Source: Pisaster brevispinus (Eukaryota; Echinodermata; Asteroidea; Forcipulatida; Asteriidae). Taken from it: a DNA stretch of 64,000 bases. This document shows, one piece after another, positions 48,844 to 60,434 of the stretch. The stretch covers positions 1-64,000 of the forward strand of contig JAMKCF010000014.1 of assembly GCA_023634235.1 (NCBI GenBank). Direction: 5' to 3'. Position numbers and translations under genes: made by a program. The notes beneath the pieces were generated by a model, which saw only the letters and a list, made by a program, of their open reading frames with translations, had not been told where the DNA came from and searched no databases. How positions within the stretch are numbered: position 1 is the first letter of the stretch; every line of letters begins with the position of its first letter.

Positions 48844-51240
48844 TTATTCATTTATTTTTTATATGGTCTGGGATGTAAATGATCCAAGATCTGTGGGTTA
48901 TGTATTAAGTTCTTATATAAATAATTATTTATTAATTTGGTTTCAATTATTTGTTAATGTATTTTTTTATTTCTTTAATTATTTGTATTGTTTATACTTT
49001 TTCATATAATCATTTAATTATTTTTATTGTTTCTACTTATTTATTTATTCATTTATTGTTTTGGTTTTTTTTTGCTTATTTATTTATTTATTGATATAAT
49101 AGTTTATTTATTTTTTATTTATTTTTTTCATTTAAATATTTTTTTTATTTATACTTGTATATTTACTCAATTATTGTTTTGGTTTTTTGTATTGCTTATT
49201 TATTTATTTATTTATATAGTAAATTTATATATATATATTTTTTAATGTTGTTTTCTTTGTTTTTTATGTCGTTGTTTATTTACTCATGTATTTATTTATT
49301 TTTTAATGTTTTTTAATTTCTTTATTTCTTTATTTTAAAAATTATTTATTTTTTAATTATTTGTTTATTGTTCTTATTGTGAATTTTTATATTTTCTTTT
49401 ACTTATTTATTTATTTATTTGACTGTTTATTTATTTATTTGTTTCTCTATTTTTTAATGTATTTTTTTATTTTTTTAACTAAATTTTTAACATTATTTTT
49501 ATTATTTTTACTTATTCATTTATTAACCTTATTTTTTTATTTTCAATTTCTTTATTTTATTGTTTACTTTTTTCTTTATTTCTGTATTTTAAAAAAAAAT
49601 TATTTTCAATTTTATTTGTTTGTTTTAACAATTTTTTATTCTTGTTTTTACTCATGAATTTATTTATTTGTTTATTTATTTTTTGTAATAATTAATTAAT
49701 CAATTTTGTATAAACTTTATTCTTTTATTTATTTATTCATTTAGTTTGTATAGGGTTCGGGATGTAAATGATCCAAGGTCTGTGTTGTTCTTATATAAAT
49801 AAATAATTATTTATTGATTTGGTTTCAATTAATTGTATTTCTTGTTTTCTTTATTTTTAAATTTATTAGTTTATTGTTTTAACTGTTAATTTGTTTAATT
49901 ATTTGTGTTTTTATGCTTATTTATTTATTCATTTAATTGTTTTTATTGTTTATACTTACTTATTCATTCTTTTATTGTTTTGGGTTTTTTTTTTTTGCTT
50001 ATTTATTTATTGCTTTCAGTAGTTAATTTTTCTTTTTCATTTAATTATTTTTATTGTTTATATAGTTAAGTTATGTTTTTTTCTTTATTTATATTGTTTT
50101 CTTTATTTATTTGTACGATTGTTTATTTACTCATGTATTTATTTATTTGAATATTTAGGCCTATTTATTTCTTAAATTTTTTATTATTTTTTTTTATTGT
50201 GAATTTTTATATATTTGTTAACTTATTTATTTATTTATTTGATTCTTTATTTGTAAATTTATGATTTTTATAAACTAAATTATTTTTATTTTTTCTGTTC
50301 ATTTATTTACTTTATTGTTTATTTGTTATTTACTTTGTTTTGTTTAAATATTGATTGATTTAATAATTGATTAATCATTTTTTTGTAAATGTTTTAATAT
50401 TTAGTTTTTCTTATAATTATGTAAGATCGTTTATTTATTTAACTGTTAATTTATTTGTTTATTTATTTTTTTAAAGTTTATTTGTTGATTGTTTTAATTT
50501 TAATTTTTTTAATTGTTTTAATTTACTTTTTTTAAAATTTATTTTATTGTTTATTTTATTTTTTATTTTTTTTAATTGTTATTTTTATTCTTTATTTCTT
50601 TATTTTAAATTTTTTTGTTTATTGTTTCAACCGTTAATTTGTTAAAATATTTTTATTGTTTTACCTATTTATTAACATTTTGTATTGTTATTTTATTTAT
50701 TTTTTTATTGTTGTATAATTATTAAACTTCAATTTGTTTGCAGTTAATTTTTTAAAAAATATTTTCATTGTTTTTACTTTCTTACACTGTGTTATTGTTT
50801 CTTGATTTATTATTAATTTTACTGTTAATTTATTTATTGATATAATAACTTATTCATGTTTTTTATTGACTATGTATTTATTTGATAATTAATAATTTTT
50901 AATACTTTTTTATTTTTGTTTTATTCATTATTTTTTTAGGTTCGTGATGTAAAGGATTCAAGTTCTGTGGGTTATGTATTGTTTTTTATGTAATTAATTG
51001 TTCACTTATTTGAGTGTTTATTTTTTTATTTATGTATCTAATTGTTAATTTATTTCTTTATTTCTACGTTTTTAAATTTATTTGTTAATTGTTTAAACTG
51101 TAAAAATTTTCATTGTTTAAACTTAATTATTTTATTATTACTTTATTATTTTATTTATTTATTGATAAATTGATTGATTATTAATTATTGTTTTTGTGTT
51201 TATTTACTTAATTGTTTTCTTTCTTTATTTATTTATTGCA
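47260..51240. repeat. TTTA-rich low-complexity region with a recurring island
   Basis: About 4 kb of (TTTA)n-like sequence, strongly T-rich on the + strand with very little C. Within it, a non-repetitive island related to GGGTTCGGGATGTAAATGAT and CCAAGGTCTGTGGGTTATGT recurs five times (about 47,382, 47,942, 48,866, 49,754 and 50,939). The region is therefore an amplified set of 0.56-1.2-kb units, not simple slippage. Open frames rich in F, I, L and Y are composition artefacts. Confidence 0.85.
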
Positions 51241-51268
51241 TGCAACCTTGAGATTTTTGTATTTTCAG

Positions 51269-51331
51269 GAAAATTCTTCGACATTGAACAACTGCTTTGA
51301 AATAATTTGCTTTGAAATAATGTTTTTTTAA
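51269..51331 (+). CDS. Possible last exon with poly(A) signal, very short
   Basis: Acceptor-like TTTTTGTATTTTCAG is followed by 20 codons (ENSSTLNNCFEIICFEIMFF) and TAA, with AATAAA at 51,353-51,358. It borders the TTTA-rich region, where T-runs create acceptor-like sites easily, and the peptide is unremarkable. No family can be named. Confidence 0.18.
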   Translation, partial: ENSSTLNNCFEIICFEIMFF

Positions 51332-51655
51332 TTTTTGATAAACTTTTTTTTAAATAAAGCAGTTGAATATAGAAAATTTGTTATTTTATTTGTTTTTATG
51401 AACAATGTTTTTAATAAAGAGATATACTTTCAGCATCTAAACTTTCCCAATTGGTTTGTGCTAATTTATTATCTGTCAAACTTGAAAATGTTTATTTTGT
51501 TAGGACCACAAAATCAGACTGCTTAAAAAAACTTAAAATAGCGAAGACACAACAAATATTAAATATTAACTTTGGTTAGTTTAATTTAATCTCAATATTA
51601 TAAAGGGGAAACTTTTTTCAGTGGTGGTAGTTTTAAATTAACAATTTTTTGTTGA
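51332..51655. other. Spacer, no supported gene
   Basis: AT-rich. A plus-strand frame at 51,335-51,526 (FVIPF-type, hydrophobic) has no start context or domain. Confidence 0.4.
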
Positions 51656-51718
51656 CAGAGGGCGCCCTTTATAGACGACAGAGGGCGCCCTTCATAGTCA
51701 ATAGAGGGCGCCCTTTAC
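51656..51718. repeat. Triple AGGGCGCCCT palindrome, 23-bp spacing
   Basis: Three perfect 10-bp palindromes at 51,659-51,668, 51,682-51,691 and 51,705-51,714, each within a GA(C/T)AGAGGGCGCCCTT context. The start-to-start spacing is exactly 23 bp. Confidence 0.9.
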
Positions 51719-51812
51719 ACTATATATTTTACATGTGCCAACATGTGTTTATATATACATCACGTGGTTCTAATATTCATCACGGTTGAAAATTATTGGT
51801 TTGCTGTGGATC

Positions 51813-51893
51813 GCCGATGGCCTAGCGGACAAGGTCTCGCACGGGAAGAGCAAGATCGGAAGACCTGCTTGGGTTCGAATCCCGGCAAGTCAC
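51813..51893 (+). mobile_element. tRNA-derived SINE-like head
   Basis: Box A TGGCCTAGCGG fits TRGCNNAGYNGG. Box B GGTTCGAATCC is a perfect match, 51 bp downstream, as in type II (Leu/Ser-like) tRNAs. The acceptor arms do not pair, so this is not a functional tRNA. It is followed by ACTAACAAGC tandem copies and GC-rich sequence, which may be the SINE body. Confidence 0.5.
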
Positions 51894-51919
51894 AAGGTAA
51901 GAAATAAAGGTATAATGTA

Positions 51920-51960
51920 TACTAACAAGCACTAACAAGCACTAACAAGCACTAACACGC
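51920..51960. repeat. 10-bp tandem repeat ACTAACAAGC (about 4 copies)
   Basis: Three exact copies plus a variant ACTAACACGC, followed by ACGACGCACAACGCACAGG and two copies of AGGGCGGAACAGGCC near 51,977-52,006. It lies just 3' of the tRNA-like head. Confidence 0.85.
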
Positions 51961-52130
51961 ACGACGCACAACGCACAGGGCGGAACAGGCCAGGGCGGAA
52001 CAGGCCGGGGCGGAGGAAAGAGAGGGGGAGGTGGACAGGAGAGAGAGAGAGCGAAGAGGGGGTGGAAACATTTTTTTTAATTTTCGTTGGGGGAAAAAAA
52101 ATAATAAAAATTATGAAAAACCGAAAAATT

Positions 52131-52271
52131 TACGGTCTTTCATTTTTTTTAAATCGGCTGAAACGCACGCTCGTAAATTTTTTTTGATTTCCATATGAAA
52201 TTTTTTTTTCAATGAAAATTTGAAATTTATGGTCTTTCATTTTTTTTAAATCGGCTGAAACGCACGCTCGT
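52131..52271. repeat. Direct repeat, about 44 bp, 97 bp apart
   Basis: TACGGTCTTTCATTTTTTTT followed by AAATCGGCTGAAACGCACGC and TCGT occurs at 52,131 and 52,228 with one or two changes. Both are embedded in A/T runs. Confidence 0.8.
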
Positions 52272-52274
52272 CAA

Positions 52275-53333
52275 TTTTTTTTCATTTTGAACAACAAATC
52301 TTGTAAAAATGCAAATTTTGAGCAAAAAACGATAACAATTTTTTTATTGTTTAATTATGAGCAAGTACCATAGCATGCTTAGTATGATGATTTGCCCTAC
52401 CACAAAATTACGCACTCTGGTCACAAAAACCTTACAATTTTTGTTTACAATCACAACGTGCAGTTTTAAGTCTTAAAATCTCTTTAAACACCCTTTTCAG
52501 ATGCTTTACTTCATTTCCACCATGTTATTACACACAAACTTCAGGATACCTCTGGTTTAACGGCCTTAAACGTTCTACATTACGTTTTACAAAAATAACA
52601 TGTAAGTTTTAACTTAAAAAGTGACATTTACCATGGCTAAAAGGCACATTTATATTTGCATAGTTAGGAAAAAACTGTATCCCATGATTAATATAAAAGT
52701 ACAACTCGGTTCTGGCAAATACAAACTTAAACTACAATTTATCTGTAAGGTAACACTAAAATACTTTTATGAGCAAAATGAAGGGGGGGCTCTTTTAATT
52801 CCTATTTCTCTAAATCTAGAAGACAAGTTTGATTTGTTTTTTTACCTTTTTCGAGTCTACAAGGCAAAACTAGAGACAGGGTACCAAACAAAAAACGGCT
52901 TTATTAGTTGTTGAAGTTCAAAAAGCATGAGGAAAATATCCTTTTTGATAAGTGTAGAATTTGCATATTGAAGAACAAATTTGTTTCTTACTTTATCTAA
53001 CCCTTTATAGCACTCTAAAACCTCAGCAAAATTGTGTCAACAAGTAACACCATCTTAAAGGCTAGGTCATTGCTAAACGATTCAACTTACATACATACAT
53101 TAATGGAACATTATCATTGCTGATCTACATTGAGTTTGTTCTGAAAGTTATAAGATGTTGTATCATTTCTGTAAAGTAGGACCGTGATCAGTTTCGAAGA
53201 GACGTTTTATGATTACAGATTATACACAGTCCCTTTAGATGTGATACACTATTAACGTTAGCTTTGTATTTGTTTTAATCTAGTTGGAAATACCTAAAAG
53301 TAAAAAAACCCAATAGTATTAACAATGTATACA
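52275..53333. other. Spacer with one hypothetical frame
   Basis: The longest plausible frame starts at ATG 52,633 (MAKRHIYICIVRKKLYPM) and ends at 52,917. It is Lys/Tyr/Ile-rich with no domain and no nearby promoter or poly(A) signal. I do not call it a gene. Nothing else is evident. Confidence 0.3.
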
Positions 53334-53633
53334 GCAGCAGCATGGCCATGAGAGGGCCTGAAGAGGCAGATGCCCCCATGCTGCCCTCCCAAGAAAATAA
53401 TCGCGATGTTGCTCAAATAAAAAGAAAAAAAGAGAGGAATATGCCTGTTTGTATAATCTAATGCAGTGAACGATCGCAATTGGCCACAAAATGCCATAAG
53501 AGGGTGGTGTCCCCCTTCCAAAATAAAAGCATGACCCCCTTCACCGACAAACACATTCCTTCTGCCCCCCCCCTACCTCCCACTTTAAAGCAGTGTGCCA
53601 CATCACCGAAAAAGTCCTGGCTACGACGCTGGT
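53334..53633. mobile_element. Possible hAT-type MITE, degraded
   Basis: The left end CAGCAGCATGGCCATGA and the reverse complement of the right end CAGCGTCGTAGCCAGGA match at 12 of 17 positions. They resemble the CAGGGGCGTAGCCAGGA-like ends of hAT non-autonomous elements. No clear 8-bp target duplication was found. The inside has GCCCCC-rich stretches and no transposase. Confidence 0.25.
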
Positions 53634-54320
53634 GTACAGTAAAGGTCAGTTTACATTATACAAGACATCGTCAGAATATTCTTTTCACTTCTGTACTGGT
53701 TAAAAATCTTCTTGGCATACATATACTGTGTGCTTAAGCACAGTCATTGGTACATGTGGTTTTAAAGAATCACGTGAGGACCAGTAGTGAGGATGATGAT
53801 GTCGTGTAAGCGTTATGTAAACAGGCCCTTTTACAATGTGTATTATTAACGTAACAACCCTACCTCAATATCCCAGAATTTTGATTAGTTACAGATTTGA
53901 GGTTGCTTGATGCAGAGGGACGATAACGTAGTTGAATTCATGGTTAAGACAGAAGCCAAGTGTTCTCTTTAGCCGAGCTTGTTGTCATTAGAACTGAGAA
54001 GTTTAATTGTCAGGTCATCTTGAATGTACTGCAAATAAAAAACAAAGAAGATGCTTGCATGAAATTACTCCAGCCAAAGGTCAACAATTTTTCATAACAG
54101 TCTTTTGGATGTGATGAATCTTGGAAACCACATCAGGCATGTCCTCCCTTCAGCAACTTTATCTAAAACTTCGACCTCAGGAAAATGCAAGAGCGGAAGA
54201 CAGAGGAGGGGTGCTAATAAGGAGGAAGACAGATAGATACTGATAGGATCCAGAGGGGAAAGAAGACATGACCCGATGGCAGATACGTGAGATACCAACC
54301 TCGTTCCCAGTGGTCACGAT
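53634..54320. other. Spacer without a supported gene
   Basis: Mixed-composition unique sequence. The minus-strand frame 54,092-54,298 is leucine/serine-rich and shows no domain or splice context. Confidence 0.4.
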
Positions 54321-54326
54321 CTCGAC

Positions 54327-54356
54327 GCGCCATTTTGTTTTCTTTCCCAGAATGCC
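54327..54356. promoter_or_regulatory. YY1-like plus ZNF143-like site pair
   Basis: GCGCCATTTTG (54,327-54,337) contains the YY1 core on the minus strand (CAAAATGGCGC). TTTCCCAGAATGCC (54,343-54,356) resembles the ZNF143/Staf core TTCCCAGCATGC. The same order of motifs recurs on the minus strand at 60,507-60,533. This could be a TATA-less promoter. Confidence 0.35.
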
Positions 54357-54800
54357 TAGCTCGATTGTAATCCCTGGAAGTGTGACTTTAAAATATCCAA
54401 ATATATTGGATATTTAAATTAGTCCTGTGGTTGATCCATTCTGTGTTAGAGACTACGCAGAGCGCACTGTCAAAGGACGCATTAAGTCATGGAGCAACTG
54501 ACCCCTCTCATCCTTTTTTGATCTTGTGATTCGACTAACTGTATGCAGTTGAGGATGACCATGTAAAAACATGATTCATTTGAAACGTATTGCGTCCAAA
54601 TACGTGCATTTTCACACGCGCGTACTAAGCGCCCGGGGATCCGACAAGCGCCCTACAAGTGCTCAAATGTTTTAACAAGCGTGCACGAAAAGCAGTACAT
54701 TTTGGTCAGCCAATCAGCATTGATTTTCAGTGTTTCCCTCCCAGGGGTTTAGCGGCGAGAGGTATCGATACGGCGCGCTGCCCATGGTAGCAAGGCTGGT

Positions 54801-57170
54801 GAGATACATGTTAGGGGAGGATCCAAAATGATAGCAAAGTGGGATGCATGTTTTGGATTGATACAGAAAGCAATGGAAGGGGTAACATGTTAGGGGAGGA
54901 GCTAGAGTGACAGCAAAGTGGGATGCATTATTTTGGATTGATTAAGGCAATCTAAGGGAAACATGTAAGGGGAGGAGCCAGAGTGACAGCAAAGTGGGAT
55001 GCATGTTTGGAATTTGTACATTAGGGCAGTAGATGGGGTAACAGGTTTGGGGAGGATCCAGAGTGACAGCAAAGCGTATGCATGTTTGGGATTTGTACAG
55101 TAAGGCAATAGAAGGGGTAACATGTAAGGGGAGGATCCAGAGTGACAGCAAAGCGGAATGCGTGTTTGGGATTTGTACAATAGGGCAGTAGAAGGGTAAC
55201 ATGTTAGGGGAGGATCCAGAATGACAGCAAAGTGGGGTGCATAATTTGGATTGATACAGTAAGGCGATAGAAGGGGTAACATGTAAGGGGAGGGTCCAGT
55301 TGACAGCAAAGTGGGAGGCTTATTTTGGATATGTACCGTGTACAGTAGGGCAGTAGAAGGGGTAACATGTTAAGGGAGGAGCTAGAGTGACAGCAAAGTG
55401 GGATGCATGTTTTGGATCGATACAGTAAGGCAATAGAAGGGGTAACATGTAAGGGGAGGGTCCAGTTGACAGCAAAGTGGGAGGCTTATTTTGGATATGT
55501 ACAGTAGGGCAGTAGAAGGGGTAACATGTTAAGGGAGGAGCTAGAGTGACAGCAAAGTGGGATGCATGTTTTGGATCCATACAGTAAGGCAATGAAAGGA
55601 GTAACATGTTAGGGGAGGAGCCAGAGTAACAAAAATGTGGGATGCATGTTTGGGATTTGTACAGTAGGGCAGTAGAAGGGGTAACATGTTACAGGAGGAT
55701 CCAGAATGATAGCAAAGTGGGTGCATGTTTTGGATTGATACAGAAGGCAATGGAAGGGGAAACATGTCAGGGGAGGATCCAGTTGACAGCAAATGGGGGA
55801 AGCATATTTGGGATGTACAGTAGGGCAATAGAAAGGGGTAACATGTTAAGGGAGGAGCTAGAGTGACAGCAAATTGGGGTGCATGTTTTGGATTTATACA
55901 GATAGGCAATAGAAGGGGTAACATGTTAGGGGGATCCACAGTGACAGCAAAGTGGGATGCATTGGGATTTGTACAGTAGGGCAGTAAAAGGGGTAACATG
56001 TTAGGGGAGGATTCAGAATGACAGCACAGTGGGGTGCATGTTTTGGATTGATACAGTAAGGCAATAGAAGGGGTAACATGTAAGGGGAGGATCCAGTTGG
56101 CAGCAAAGTGGGAGGCATATTTGGGACAGTAGGGCAGTAGAACTTAGAAGGGGTAACATGTTAAGGGAGGAGCTAGAGTGACAGCAAAGTGGGATGCATG
56201 TTTTGGATTTATACAGAAAGGCAATAGAAGGGGTAACATGTAAGGGGAGGATCCACAGTGACAGCAAAGTGGGATGCATATTTGGGATTTGTACAGTAGG
56301 GCAGTAGAAGGGGTAACATGTTAGGGGAGGATTCAGAATGACAGCACAGTGGGATGCATGTTTGGGATTATTACAGTAGGGCAGTAAGATGGGGTAACAG
56401 GTTTGGGGAGGATCCAGAGTGACAGCAAAGTGGGTGCATGTTTTGGATTTATACAGAAAGGCAATAGAAGGGGTAACATGTAAGGGGAGGATCCACAGTG
56501 ACAGCAAAGTGGGATGCATATTTGGGATTTGTACAGTAGGGCAGTAGAAGGGGTAACATGTTAGGGGAGGATTCAGAATGACAGCACAGTGGGATGCATG
56601 TTTGGGATAATTACAGTAGGGCAGTAAGATGGGGTAACAGGTTTGGGGAGGATCCAGAGTGACAGCAAAGTGGGTGCATGTTTTGGATTGTTACAGAAGG
56701 CAATGGAAGGGGAACCTGTTAGGGGAGGAGCCAGAGTGACAGCAAAGTGGGATGCATATTTGGAATTTGTACAGTAGGGCAGTAAAAGTGATAACATGTT
56801 AGGGGAGGATCCATAATAATAGCAAAGTGGGTGCATATTTTGGATTGATACAGTAAAGCAATGGAAGGGGTAACGTGTAAGGGGAGGATCCAGAGTGACA
56901 GCAAAGTGGGTGCATGTTTTGGATTGTTACAGAAGGCAATGGAAGGTGAGCCTGTTAGGGGAGGAGCCAGAGTGACACAAAGTGGGATGCATTTGGATTT
57001 GTACAGTAGGACAGTAGAAGGGGTTACATGTTGGGGGAGGATCCAAAATGACAGCAAAGTGGGATGCATGTTTGGTATTTATACAGAAGGGCAGTAGAAG
57101 AGATAACATATTGAGGAAGGATCCAGAGTAGCAGGAAGCTAGGGATGGGTGTAGGGATCAAGGATGATAG
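54801..57170. repeat. 80-bp minisatellite, left arm
   Basis: About 29 diverged units, each with AACATGTTAGGGGAGGATCC, AGAGTGACAGCAAAGTGGGA, TGCATGTTTGGGATTTGTAC and AGTAGGGCAGTAGAAGGGG. Units carry GGATCC, ACATGT and ATGCAT palindromes. The last units (57,110-57,170) are degenerate. It lies immediately 3' (minus strand) of the candidate exon at 57,329-57,425, so it would be intronic. The same repeat, inverted, fills 62,300-64,000. Confidence 0.95.
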
Positions 57171-57328
57171 AAATGGGTCCTGTTAGATCCGGGGCAGTAG
57201 AAATAAGGGATATTAACGGGGTGGTGTGCAAGGTACATAAGAGCAAAGAGGGATGTTCAGTTTTAATCAAATATAGTGGTAAACAAAATTCATGTTATAG
57301 ATTAATATTGGTATTTTATTTAACTCAC

Positions 57329-57425
57329 CAGAACTTCAAAAGAATGAGTGAAGCTTTAATAAGCTGGTGATCTTCATTCATGGAATCACTTTGTAGGAAC
57401 TCACTGCTCAAGGACCGAGAATATT
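57329..57425 (-). CDS. Candidate internal exon, left-arm gene copy (open)
   Basis: On the minus strand, acceptor AATCTTTTTTCACAG and donor TTCTG/GTGAGT bound a 97-nt exon. In the frame entered after two bases it is open: YSRSLSSEFLQSDSMNED, then HQLIKASLILLKF, followed by a split codon TG. The right-arm copy (62,112-62,204) has the same splice sites and the conserved core FLQSDS-N-DHQL but a 4-bp deletion. Conservation of splice junctions in both arms is the main support. The pattern (an acidic/polar stretch then an amphipathic LIKASLILLKF) suggests a helical protein. Family not recognised. Confidence 0.45.
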
Positions 57426-57429
57426 CTGT

Positions 57430-58755
57430 GAAAAAAGATTAATAAAAAAAAGTAAAATCTTAATATAGACTGTTGCAGTAATATATTTAAGCCTTGAGTG
57501 CACCTGTGAACTTTTCGGGTTCTTAATACAATTTGATCAGACCATCTAATTCATTTAAACAAATTTTATGGTGTGCAAAAATGTAAGTTTCCAAGCACTT
57601 TGATTTAGGCCCTATCAATCAGATCTTAAAGATCTGTTTCAAATTTCCAGCTTATCTGACCCTAACATTTATATTTTAATTTTAAAATGCTTTCTTTATA
57701 CATTTGAGATAGTTGTGAGCAGTCATTTAAGGGACCACACGAAAAAAAAACTGCAAATGAAAAGTGGTAGTAAATTAAAACCTAAAATTTAGTTGTTTGG
57801 ATCCCGACGTGCATTGTCTCATAACCATCAGCCATGCACAAACAATTTTGCATTATGTGCAGTGTCCATGGCTATAATATGCAAAAGTTTGTCTAAGCTT
57901 TTTTGTGTGGAAACAAATTTGCTAAGAGAAAAAAACTGTAAAAAAAATTATTTTGTTGAAAAGCTAGCTATATTGTTATCAGTTGAGGACTTTAAAAAAA
58001 AACCTAGGTGGCTTTTAAAACGAGCAAGATGGAATTCATTGTCCTAAAAAATAAAAAATAAAAAAATTCTCTGAACACATGGACCTCTTCTTTGGAATAG
58101 TACTGAAGGAAACAAAGTCAAGGTCATTTGTGGGTTGTTTCAAGAATTTTTTGAAAAACATATTGTCTTTAACTATCTAGAGTAGCTTCTTCTCTTTTCG
58201 TCCTTCACTTCTGTGACTACAAGTTTAAAGTTATGATTTACTTTCTTGTTTCAACCAAGTTTGTCAGGCGGCTTTTGCATTGTTTGTTTGTCTCATATAA
58301 TTAATATTATTTTATTCATTTGAACGTCTTTGCTCATTTAAAATTCCTATTATTACTTGTATATTTACAATAGAAAGAAATATTGAGTTGAACTGATTTT
58401 GAATTGGTTTACCAGGTTTGTTTGCCAGGTTCAAAAGTTGACAGATTGTTTTGTAGGCCTTATGTTTAGCCTAATTGTTAAAGGTCTCTTGAGCCATAAA
58501 TCCATCAATTGTTTCACAGGGATTTCCATAAAAAGTATCCATCACTCTTATCAATTGATGGCGTAATGGATAGCGGTTATTTTAAACCATTTGCATGATG
58601 ACTTTGCATAGTCAGAATGTCTTGAATTGTGTGCCACTTCATTTCGTAGCAATGGGCTTGTTGTGATGGTTGTTGTGGAACTGGCCAAAAGCACTGAGAT
58701 TGCACAGGGTTGGAACTTTACTAGTCAGGATTCAGTATGGTTGTTGTTGTTTTAT
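57430..58755. other. Left-arm intron-like sequence
   Basis: No supported exon. It aligns in inverted orientation with 61,210-62,100 (for example CAGATCTTAAAGATCTG near 57,620 against CAGATCTTAAAGATGCTC, and CAAGTTTAAAGTTATGATTT near 58,220 against its complement near 61,650). The left arm is longer here by several hundred bases of AT-rich insertions. Confidence 0.6.
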
Positions 58756-58759
58756 ACAC

Positions 58760-58829
58760 AATATACACACAATCATCACTGTCGCTGTCAGATGTAATCT
58801 CTGGACTGTCTACGACTCAAGGGACTAGA
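58760..58829 (-). pseudogene. Acidic SIM-like exon, left-arm copy (disrupted)
   Basis: The minus strand encodes VDSPEITSDSDSDDCVYI, matching the right-arm exon at 61,124-61,206 (KDSPEM and ADSDSDDCVYI). The acceptor CAAACTTACAG is conserved, but between it and DSPE this copy has an in-frame TGA and is 13 nt shorter than the right-arm exon, so the frame from the acceptor is broken. The acidic run followed by CVYIV resembles a SUMO-interacting motif. Confidence 0.35.
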
Positions 58830-60400
58830 CTGTAAGTTTGTTTGTTTTTGGCACAAGCAGAGACATTGAAGTTGAACTATTTCAAAGAAACTTGTGATAA
58901 TAAAACTAGCGTGCAGGACTGCAGTTCACACCACAAACAGCAACGACTATGTACTACTGTAGTAGTACTAGTGTCACCTCCCTCAGACTCTGTCAATGTC
59001 AGACGCTCTGTCTGTCTCGAGCTCTCTCCGCTGTGTGCAGTGTGGACGCGGGAGGGATGGCGGATGTTAACAATAACACACAAACGCCACGGACTATACA
59101 GTCACAACAAAACTTGCTGCCAAAACTGTCCTTTTTAGACAATTGTAACAATTAGATACTCGCCCATGACCTATAAACCATTCCATACATTAAAATGTAA
59201 AAACTGAACATACAAATTTGTACTTACTGGAGCTTTGTCATGAAAATATTTCACTTTGAAGACACACAACACGTCGACAAGCAGACGACAGTCAATGTTA
59301 TTGTACAGTGGGTTCCGGTATCTCACTACGCATGTGCAGCAAATGATGCAGCGCGTGAGGGCGCCTGTCTTAAACCTTATAGCTCAATGCGTGGATGGCA
59401 GAGAAAGGATGCTTGAACCGGCTCTTTTAAAAGCCAACTCCTCCCAAATAAGAATTTACTCATGGTTCTTCCCGCAAATCTACTATTTATAGTTACTTCT
59501 TATTTTCCAGACCATGCAAAGCTTCAGTAAACATCACCTATTTGAAAACCATTAACTTTTTCTCAGGGGAGAGAGACCATACAATTATCTTTATATTAAA
59601 ATACCAACGTTATTGCCCTCACTGTTTCCGCTTGTCCAGTTTTTTTGTAATTTTACCCCAACCCCCTCCCCCAAAAAACAAAACAAAACAAAAATGGGGG
59701 GAAAGAAAAACAACACGCATGCACTTATCTATGTTTTACCCCATCCCAGAGCAAATTCCCGATTATGTAACCTGGCCGACTTTTGGAAGGGAAAATAGAT
59801 GCTTGCCATTATAAAAAAATAATTATTTTAAAGCCTGAAATTACAGAGAGTGCATTGCGTCGGCAATGGCATATGGTGAGAAACAGTTGTGGTTTTGAAA
59901 CAACTTTACAACAAAACACACTTTGAGACAGTTCATCTGGGTGCACCAGACTAACTTAGGCAAAAATTCAATCCGCCAAACTAAACATCATATAATTTGC
60001 AAACCCTCAAAATATTTTGAATAATAACGTTTTTAGGGGTCATGCAACTTAGACTGTGTGTAATTATGACAAGACCACGGCCTGTGCTTAAGCTTTTTAG
60101 GAGACTTGGTAAATTTAGGCTTTAATTAAAGTTTTGGTTTGGGAAAAACACATTTTCGGGGATGTTTTTCCTGGGGTAGTTAGCAAAAATTCCAAATGGC
60201 CGACCTGCCAAAAATTGAAAAGAAATCTGAAGTTAGTTTTCCTGCCAGAAATATGTATGTTTGATTGGTTTTCAAGAGGCTGATGGACTTTAAATACTTA
60301 ATGAGTATTTTTGAATATTTAGAATTTAACATTGGTTGCTATCGGGGAGTTTTGTGTTCGTGTGTGTGGTGCACTCTCTATTATTATTTAATAGAAATCA

Positions 60401-60414
60401 ATGGGTGCACCCAT
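60401..60414. repeat. 14-bp perfect palindrome ATGGGTGCACCCAT
   Basis: Perfect self-complement, 30 bp before the larger palindrome at 60,445. Confidence 0.9.
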
Positions 60415-60434
60415 CTCTGCCTCGCTGCAGGGGG

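Larger units (their letters stand above)
54801..59375. repeat. Left arm of a large inverted duplication
   Basis: Matches the reverse complement of 60,560-64,000 in order: minisatellite, candidate exon with flanking splice sites, ACCTCTTCTTTGGAATAGTA-type intron sequence (58,084 against 61,795), acidic exon (58,760 against 61,206), AACTTGCTGCCAAAA (59,113 against 60,834), TTTCACTTTGAAGACAC (59,250 against 60,690). Divergence by eye is about 15-25%, with many indels. Confidence 0.85.

Noticed and set aside
49361..49657. Phe/Tyr/Leu-rich frames resembling membrane proteins
   Set aside because: Artefacts of (TTTA)n composition; no conserved residues between repeated units.
52633..52917. Hypothetical 94-codon plus-strand frame (MAKRHIYICIV)
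   Set aside because: AT-driven composition, no domain, no regulatory or poly(A) context; length is within chance for such DNA.
54902..56836. Minus-strand proline/leucine-rich frames (LLPYCTNPKHASH)
   Set aside because: Products of the 80-bp minisatellite; frames shift with each indel and mirror the plus-strand frames of the right arm.
59057..59155. Short plus-strand frame starting MADVNNNTQTPRTIQ as a first exon
   Set aside because: Its strand is opposite to the outward direction of the left-arm exons, the ATG is lost in the right-arm counterpart, and no good donor follows.
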